This document shows positions 61,701 to 64,000 of a stretch of DNA of 64,000 nt, one piece after another. Both the position numbers and the translations under genes were made by a program. The DNA comes from an uncultured Vibrio sp. (GTDB lineage Bacteria > Pseudomonadota > Gammaproteobacteria > Enterobacterales > Vibrionaceae): assembly GCA_947504195.1 (NCBI GenBank), contig CANNGN010000001.1, positions 682,001 through 746,000 on the forward strand. Reading direction: 5' to 3'. Position 1 is the first letter of the stretch. Each line of letters begins with the position of its first letter. Under the pieces are notes generated by a model. That model was not told where the DNA came from. It made no database searches and saw only the letters and a list, made by a program, of their open reading frames with translations.

Positions 61701-64000
61701 GCTAAGTCACTTGAAGTAATACTGTAGGCATACTCGCCATCCGCCGAAAGGTCGGAGTCAACGTCAATTGTCCACTCTCCAGATTCTACCGTTGCTGTTG
61801 TGGTATAAACTTCAACAGCACCGTCTCCATCATCATGAGTAATCGATAAAGTAACGACATCGCCTTCTTCTCCTGTTCCGCTGAAACTTGGAGTAGCGTC
61901 ATTTGTAATTCTATCGGGCTGCTCTATTAATATTGAACCATCACCCAGAGTTGACGTAGCTGTAGTACTAAGGTCGTTTGTATCTTGTTCACCTGATTCC
62001 ATTTCTCCAGATAAGGTATTTACAGTATCGATGGTGAACGACTCGGTGCTCGCTGCGTTAATTTCACTGACATTACCAACACTGTCGGTTGCGACAACAC
62101 TTATGTCATATTCACCATCAGTCAGTTCAACCGAAGCCCCGGTGTCATCAGTGTCACTTGCGAGATCGATAGACCAATTTCCGTCAGTGTCCACACTCGT
62201 TGTAAAGTCATAACTCGTATCAGAGTTAGTAATAGTTATGACAACCGTCGTTCCTGAATCAGCATTACTCACCGCACCAGAAAAGGCTGGTGTGGTATCA
62301 TTGGTATAATCATCATATTGAGAGTCACCAGTATCGCTGCTAGTGACCAGATCAATAGAATCTATAATTGGTAAGGTAAAATCGAGTTCAAATGAACCAG
62401 TGATCAAATCTTCTTCTGAATTGGTGTTGCCGGCGATATCAGTAATCGCGATCTCATAGGCATAATCTCCAGATTCTAGATTCAAGCCACTGTAATCGCT
62501 CGCGACTATGACCCATTCGCCATCACTGTTGACAGTTGCAGCTTCAGTACCCTGTGAAATAGTAGACCCATCACCATTAACCAAGAAGAATTCAACGGTG
62601 ACCGTTGCGCCAACTTCACCTGTTCCAGAAAATCCAGGTTCAGTCGAAACCTTAACAACATCACCTGTTTCGTCTGCACTCGAACTGTCGTAATTCATCG
62701 TTCCTGTGAATTGATCAATCACAGTATCAACTTCAAAAGAACCACTCACCGTATCAGATGCCGAACCAAGGTCGTTGTAGGCCACCACATCATAGGCATA
62801 GACACCATCAATGGTTAAGCCATCAATTTCCGCTTCCCACTCTCCACTTGTAATCGTTGCGGTATATGTTCGATCAGCTTCATCACTCGTTAATGCAATG
62901 CCATCGATAGACGTTAATATAATGTCTACGCTGACTGCTTCATCACCTACTGTTCCTTCTAGGACTGGGGTTAAGTAAGTAATATTATCATTCTGTTCTG
63001 ACACACCACTCGGCTCGGAGTCGGATGCATCCGTTAAGCCTTCGGTGGTTAATGTCGTCACAATGGTTTGATCAACCGTTACCGAACCCGTATAGGTTTT
63101 AGTATTTCCAGCTAAGTCCGTTGATGTAACGTTATAAGTGAAGGCTTCGGAAAGTGAGTTATCCGCCTGATCTAATAATGCTTCGGTATCGAATGACCAG
63201 GTTTCAGACGTACCATTGCCCTGTGTTCCTGGAAGAACGATGGTTTCTGTTGCAACGGCATTGCTATCACTATCGTAAACGGTAATCTCTACGGTATCAC
63301 CCGCTTCACCGCTACCGGTAAAGTGTAACTCGGAGTCATTAGTGATTTTGTCCGCTAGCTGTATTGTGGTGGTATCGCCAGAGATGACCGCAGGACTATC
63401 TACCGCACCGTTGTTATTTGTTGCATCGATGTCCACTTGTAGCGTATTTTCGAGGTCTAAAGTGAAACTGTATTCGCTGCTGGCGAGTTCATTCCCTGCA
63501 AGGTCTGTCGCAGTGACCGCGTAATAGTAAGTACCTGATGAGGTCATTTCATAGTCAGTACTGGATAAATCGATTGACCACGTATCCGTTACCTCTTCCA
63601 CATCATAGGTAAAGCTATCAACTACATCACCATCGCTATTTTTCTGGTAAATAGTAAAACTTATATTGGACGTTTCATCTACCGTCCCTTCAAATACAGG
63701 CTGTATATTAGATGTATAGTCATCTGAATTGTACGTACCGGTGTCAGACTCACTACTGTTTTCAAGTTCTGCGGTAGCGATGGGATCGGTTAAATCAACG
63801 GTTACCTGCTGTGCATCAAGCGCTGTTGTGTTACCAGCATCATCAGTTAGCGATAATGTGTAACTATAATCGCCTGCATCGAGTACAGTGGACTCTTCGG
63901 CAAGATCAATAGTCCAAGAACCATCGCTATTAATTACTTCTGTGGTATACGTTTGACCATCTATCGTTAATTCAACGCTCGCTCCAACCTCACCAAAGCC
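49757..64000 (-). CDS. Giant Ig-like-repeat adhesin, at least 4747 aa, N-terminus beyond the window
   Basis: The frame is open from the stop codon at 49757 to the window edge with no stop, so the gene starts beyond 64000. The visible protein is roughly 40-45 bacterial Ig-like repeats of about 100 residues. Each carries strands such as TPTFSGT, GEW(T/S)IDL, SDGEYxYxVTATDxAGN and VDTTAP, joined by Asp/Ser-rich spacers (SDSGDSDSD) that suit calcium binding. Composition is rich in Asp, Ser and Thr with almost no Lys, Arg or Cys. The last 600 residues switch to repeats with a WMYSVDNGATWY motif (ISSGNSWMYSVDNG) and more uniform length. It ends DVAGNETQIDTDI with no RTX nonapeptides or sorting signal. 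Likely role: cell-surface attachment or biofilm. The N-terminal retention module cannot be seen. Confidence 0.9.
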   Translation of the reverse strand, partial: GFGEVGASVELTIDGQTYTTEVINSDGSWTIDLAEESTVLDAGDYSYTLSLTDDAGNTTALDAQQVTVDLTDPIATAELENSSESDTGTYNSDDYTSNIQPVFEGTVDETSNISFTIYQKNSDGDVVDSFTYDVEEVTDTWSIDLSSTDYEMTSSGTYYYAVTATDLAGNELASSEYSFTLDLENTLQVDIDATNNNGAVDSPAVISGDTTTIQLADKITNDSELHFTGSGEAGDTVEITVYDSDSNAVATETIVLPGTQGNGTSETWSFDTEALLDQADNSLSEAFTYNVTSTDLAGNTKTYTGSVTVDQTIVTTLTTEGLTDASDSEPSGVSEQNDNITYLTPVLEGTVGDEAVSVDIILTSIDGIALTSDEADRTYTATITSGEWEAEIDGLTIDGVYAYDVVAYNDLGSASDTVSGSFEVDTVIDQFTGTMNYDSSSADETGDVVKVSTEPGFSGTGEVGATVTVEFFLVNGDGSTISQGTEAATVNSDGEWVIVASDYSGLNLESGDYAYEIAITDIAGNTNSEEDLITGSFELDFTLPIIDSIDLVTSSDTGDSQYDDYTNDTTPAFSGAVSNADSGTTVVITITNSDTSYDFTTSVDTDGNWSIDLASDTDDTGASVELTDGEYDISVVATDSVGNVSEINAASTESFTIDTVNTLSGEMESGEQDTNDLSTTATSTLGDGSILIEQPDRITNDATPSFSGTGEEGDVVTLSITHDDGDGAVEVYTTTATVESGEWTIDVDSDLSADGEYAYSITSSDLAGNNTEVQGEFTLDTGNPSGLTSSGLTIGSDSGTSDSDNITNLTPVLEGTVEDSEGMTVSVTLVSKDGVPLDAGSYTYDATVANGTWEVSLTGLDDDSGLLDGEYAYTVTATDITGNISVISSDELTFALDNLVDPKTAVLQSTTDEDIDGNTVTNDQTLNFSGTGETDSTVTVEIYQVDEYGVVSTDVSATATASVSESGTWSINDDDYADSLTAGTYQYQVSITDTAGNTETIVEGSDTEIIVDISGPTIESFTLSESADTGDSTSDGITKDTSPAFNGVISEEGTITLTIVPTNNDGDQITEQAVTVEGITTSYDSGSGSWIWDYDLSNNSSIAALTDGSYEYYVSASDINGNSSAISEAQGFDVDTTNELNADMDSGAQVNDYESANYNATDSTDDNEIWTNPDRITNDLTPTFSGSIEASDDSVSLVIYASDGTTQILVTTVTADSNGDWDYDLGSDAAKALLVASGYADGELTDGDFSYTISSTDVAGNTKTYEGDFEIKTDSEVTVSSDGLTDDSDSEPNNDTTTYSDENNDNITNLSPILEGTTTGGADFISVVLTSYTDVDGTETTLTEADNTYTVVVEDDGSWTVELSDLLESDGSADGTYSYKVIAYDGVTIEDAVAIELDADNADSEDILSFVLDSQFNTDTASATVDDLVNVTLADSSEYDAVDSGNILLKGTAEQDAVVEVTIYQVNGDGSRTELGTITTRASVEDSDVDTDDTYVWTINSSTDGYSDVIGSGLADGTYQYDVTLIDIANNTTTIDTEEFVVDSTAPTLTVLGLLSESDSGDSNSDAYTNVATPTIIGTADETGTITLTITNGDDIYQVIQAIDDTGDWSIELPAEYELTEGEWNYTVSMTDEVGLTTTSSPSSFTVDLTNELTADIAATQIDGSDTSTSATDESGAVTVTLPTSTTNNGELSFSGEAEDADSVTISITNDSGYSYTDTFTITTDSDDETLENWTYTLSDSNILIDEGTYHYTITSSDLAGNEKTIEGDVIYDTTQSTVTVLGVSDDTDSTSVPSDDVNYISSENQDNVTNVDPTLEGTVDSAVSISVQLVSVTTGGSTVTLDPNSYSYSGTVSDVLNDSDTYDWSVSVDDIVSTISAGSDSNLTEGTYAYQVIATDSSGNVTTLTDGGSEELSFDIDLSVDASTSEGYLHTTDNDTGSSDSDQISSDTKPSFSGNGEAGSLVTVTIYDGDSAVGVFTTRVSDVDGDGDGNYSWALDTSSADYGFSGLADGEYTYAISETDIAGNTTDITPTNSATFEVDTTAPTITDFDMISDTVKDGYTADASPTFEGTVSDANAVTLTLTVTDAGGSSYDIDVDVAEGDTDWSIDLSGTVLSDGEASYYITVVDRAGNSSVSDTQTFIVDTTNSLTGAMTTDSDSGADDINNYTDLDATNMSFEGTGEVGTTVSITISDSTGDVVTITGVTIDTDGNWNYTLTQDQEDLLSDGTSYEYEISSTNTVGITKTISNNGTTLVATIDGTETTLSSESTTINYGFIVDESSPDAAIVDGLSFDTDTAAEVYIDSEDTDRNDNTTNLTSPTIEGSFSALEIVDVDGVETTLVESVDVVLLSVTADGTTTTLTDVSFSATINGTDWSAILDLESYGDGVYSYEVVLTDIAGNTSTQTLDSEGNALELTLDTTAPETPTNDGFGDANDFLDHGGDTDTGNTNDNSTSNTQPTFTGFAETGSLVTLVIAGNAYSTTADAIDGSWTISLLSEGAAELSDGTYTYTVTSEDKAGNSTLVDAEIEIDTAGPEIVSVELEPDLSVEDDTWADETDADLKSELEDRSTTTTEVIDGNTSYTVPLLGEASPVFTVSAEAGTTATLTITDLEDADIEYTYEITITENESDSTSGTYSVNGVEMGTVNLDAEGVATITVEVDELAVDTNGQAEYRYEVSAVDDAGNEASNVIIETPEVDGLTVDEGYFALDVTTDLSNVALSDGSDTGSDDSDHVTYDQTPVFEGEGEIGAAIEIEIVDSNGDTVTTVNTEVGSDGTWSLEVDSELASGDYSAVITATDTMGNQVSETIDDLTIDSDAPLASTITSVMPLYDVTSNTSYDYGQSGDYITSAQTVYISGAVSDISSEVEEGSIITITVYEIDVDGNIVSGGVSTIATATVLSNNTWAAEATLNVNDTTHFGYSVSITDLAGNQSSSTISTETDGLQTFTITPVELTFTEYEDVSSGAEIDGQYQGSSTSYFYTQLSTFNAVGQLADNIDTDDVSITVVDENGDPISSSLYSFSLNDATADDGVQTWTLNFGGLSDGTYTYTINVSDENGLTNSLSNSVTVDNAIPTAPTLVSINGESVVDQTYLINDEATFSGTTEPYATVTLYFSATNSGGGTDYSITTVADSSGNWVLDIDSANTATTDYTDELDGEYYYSFTATDLAGNESAASTPYLVNFDSTAPIFSTVSFSADENTSDGDSADTFALDDDWWVVGAQEEMIISGEITDTGSNLDSLTLTVNGTDYSEYISLVGGSFTVDFDALLDAINAVESEQFDQYSLVFTATDTHGNETRFEKILNYDETISITASLSATSDSNSDDITNDTTPTLVGVTTDNAFVTIYGSNGTTVIGTTTADNNGAWSYTFSELVSGDYTYIVTAAEDVSGSNETAGVSVSFEVDATAPVLSTITISSLTADSDGLADSDGVVDGDDGSIYDVADSSTGNGDSAPILTTKYNTVLIEGAVDDITATVEVFIGGQWHDVDVDGSGAYSFNITLAASDDAYTYQIKATDISGNETLTESTVTIEPSTVTIDVDDLSTDSLTVTTDENGQEQLVINGDVTTGLTLALSGTTAAGATYIVYLADADGNIVTDVDSNSVYEFEGTADSNGVWEINNTGLDLDDLVDGYQIIIESSGRTDTIEIVADTDVELTDIQVLGQEESGSEYFNAANVTGDIISGTTDPGATVTIALTNTTATSGITEFTEADVSVIVDANGDFTISNSGGALSDGSYEFTITTTDSSGNVATETGTFVIDTEAPDIAIGNIVTLSEVDDSNVETTISSGSTTAEDSVQFSGTINLSDDDYNKVTLVVTDTLGSESSYVIRSDDGSSTSDGVSFNSSTGEWSLTLDNLTDGDYSYAVYIEDSAGNETQQTADDGSFTVKTSISDSEISYSLIGGTEDGTNAYTTTDDTFDVEFSSSSTTGVTVVATLFQSGVAISTPVEITVDDSGSQTINFASVDASGDGTYQVETVITDIYGNTTTEYMTVEYSSTVSTLSIELPSDTGASDSDGVTSDSTVTISGISSSENGWLYSIDGGSTWYAGSTSLTDEGDGTYSATFALGDGVYTAGDIVVKQVDDNGNESSETSSISDITIDNSAPNAVSLTLDNDTGTVGDSITSDGTINVSGIEGGATWTYSYTTSGGTVTSSSFASTVTSFELDPEVYTSVTVTVTDSAGNSTTTSLSDITVTGTISAPTLTLPSNTGVDATNDTTVTISGISSGNSWMYSVDNGATWYLGSGTSFELSDGDYSTGDIQVKQIDSSNNESAVTSSTSDVTVDTQAPDSVSLALDNDTGTVGDSITSDGQINITSVENGATLEYSTNGSTWTPLTSNASSSTTYNFTLGTGTYSSIYARVTDSAGNSTTSTLSNVTVTASSSTIAIALNSDTGESNSDGVTSDATVNVSNVTSGNNWMYSIDNGSTWFIGSGSSFELSDGSYSSGAIQVKEVSASGETLGTASLSGSYTIDTSTPIVSLSSALNEISGHTNEAVTLDFDYDNNGSVDHSIDVAANSNWSVSADDLGLTNNDAAYTVDITATDSAGNSLDNLDVLLNVDTVDPTLTNFTIYDDVTSGDTDDTGFLSNGSWTNDSQPTFEGETESGATVSLTIGSDVYEATASSDGSWSITLGTPLDDGSYSYSVSITDDAGNSLSNAASGTLNIDTTAPTYENLATDSGTGAVSFDVSEVGSGISSISAILSDDTALTVDMSSLVNNEGTVTVSDNDTGTTSDVVITITDVAGNETQIDTDI

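Noticed and set aside
49800..63524. Many plus-strand ORFs of 60-130 codons across the giant adhesin
   Set aside because: They are antisense shadows of the Ser/Asp/Thr-rich repeat gene, with no ribosome binding sites and composition that mirrors the opposite strand.
1..64000. CRISPR arrays, tRNA or rRNA genes, insertion sequences
   Set aside because: No evenly spaced short repeats with unique spacers, no tRNA-like cloverleaf noticed by eye, and no transposase ORF. The repeated DNA present is coding repeats of adhesins.

Overview
The window looks like a chromosomal segment of a marine gammaproteobacterium, most likely Vibrionaceae. It has AT-rich intergenic DNA, Na+-coupled transport, a YfiR/c-di-GMP module, giant repeat adhesins, and FNR- and GalR-like sites close to the enterobacterial/Vibrio consensus. 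No rRNA, tRNA, CRISPR array or intact insertion sequence was seen. The species cannot be told from the sequence alone.

Layout. (1) 1-7793, minus strand: the start of a truncated gene at the left edge, then three paralogous cell-surface proteins. All three share an N-terminal beta-rich module, an acidic linker, a Gly/Ala hydrophobic segment, cadherin repeats (8, 1 and 2) and a C-terminal module. (2) 8694-13360, plus strand: a TonB-dependent receptor, a YfiR-like periplasmic protein and a membrane GGDEF-EAL protein, probably a c-di-GMP signalling operon. (3) 13536-23468, minus strand: an Na+/solute symporter with two tiny membrane ORFs, a LysR regulator, and an eight-gene catabolic operon. (4) 23975-30831, plus strand: an exported FAH-family protein, a MarR regulator, an Fe-S flavoprotein and FrdA/AprA-like flavoprotein pair, and an OFA-type MFS transporter. 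(5) 31342-38147: a small membrane protein, a two-subunit molybdopterin enzyme, a divergent sigma-54 activator and MobB. (6) 38261-40451: TauE/SafE and CynX-type transporters. (7) 40583-47387: an alpha-galactoside ABC transporter and a GH36 alpha-galactosidase. (8) 47738-64000: a degenerate type I secretion-like ABC protein facing a giant Ig-repeat adhesin (at least 4747 residues, start beyond the window).

Central proposal. Regions 3 to 5 together read as an anaerobic trihydroxybenzene pathway. The molybdoenzyme closely resembles pyrogallol-phloroglucinol transhydroxylase, with active-site His, Asp, Ser and Tyr at matching spacing and a small subunit carrying Fe-S clusters and a C-terminal beta domain. 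The minus-strand operon then supplies an SDR (phloroglucinol reductase), a cyclase-family hydrolase (dihydrophloroglucinol cyclohydrolase), a 3-hydroxyacyl-CoA-dehydrogenase-like enzyme (3-hydroxy-5-oxohexanoate dehydrogenase), a BKACE (triacetate acetoacetate-lyase), an acetoacetate CoA-transferase and a thiolase. Together these would take phloroglucinol to acetyl-CoA. MobB, a sigma-54 promoter with an upstream enhancer-like repeat, and FNR-like boxes fit anaerobic expression of a molybdenum enzyme. Phloroglucinol is the monomer of brown-algal phlorotannins, so a marine version is ecologically plausible; that link is inference. The other regions (adhesins, c-di-GMP, alpha-galactoside use) fit a surface-attached, alga- or particle-associated life.
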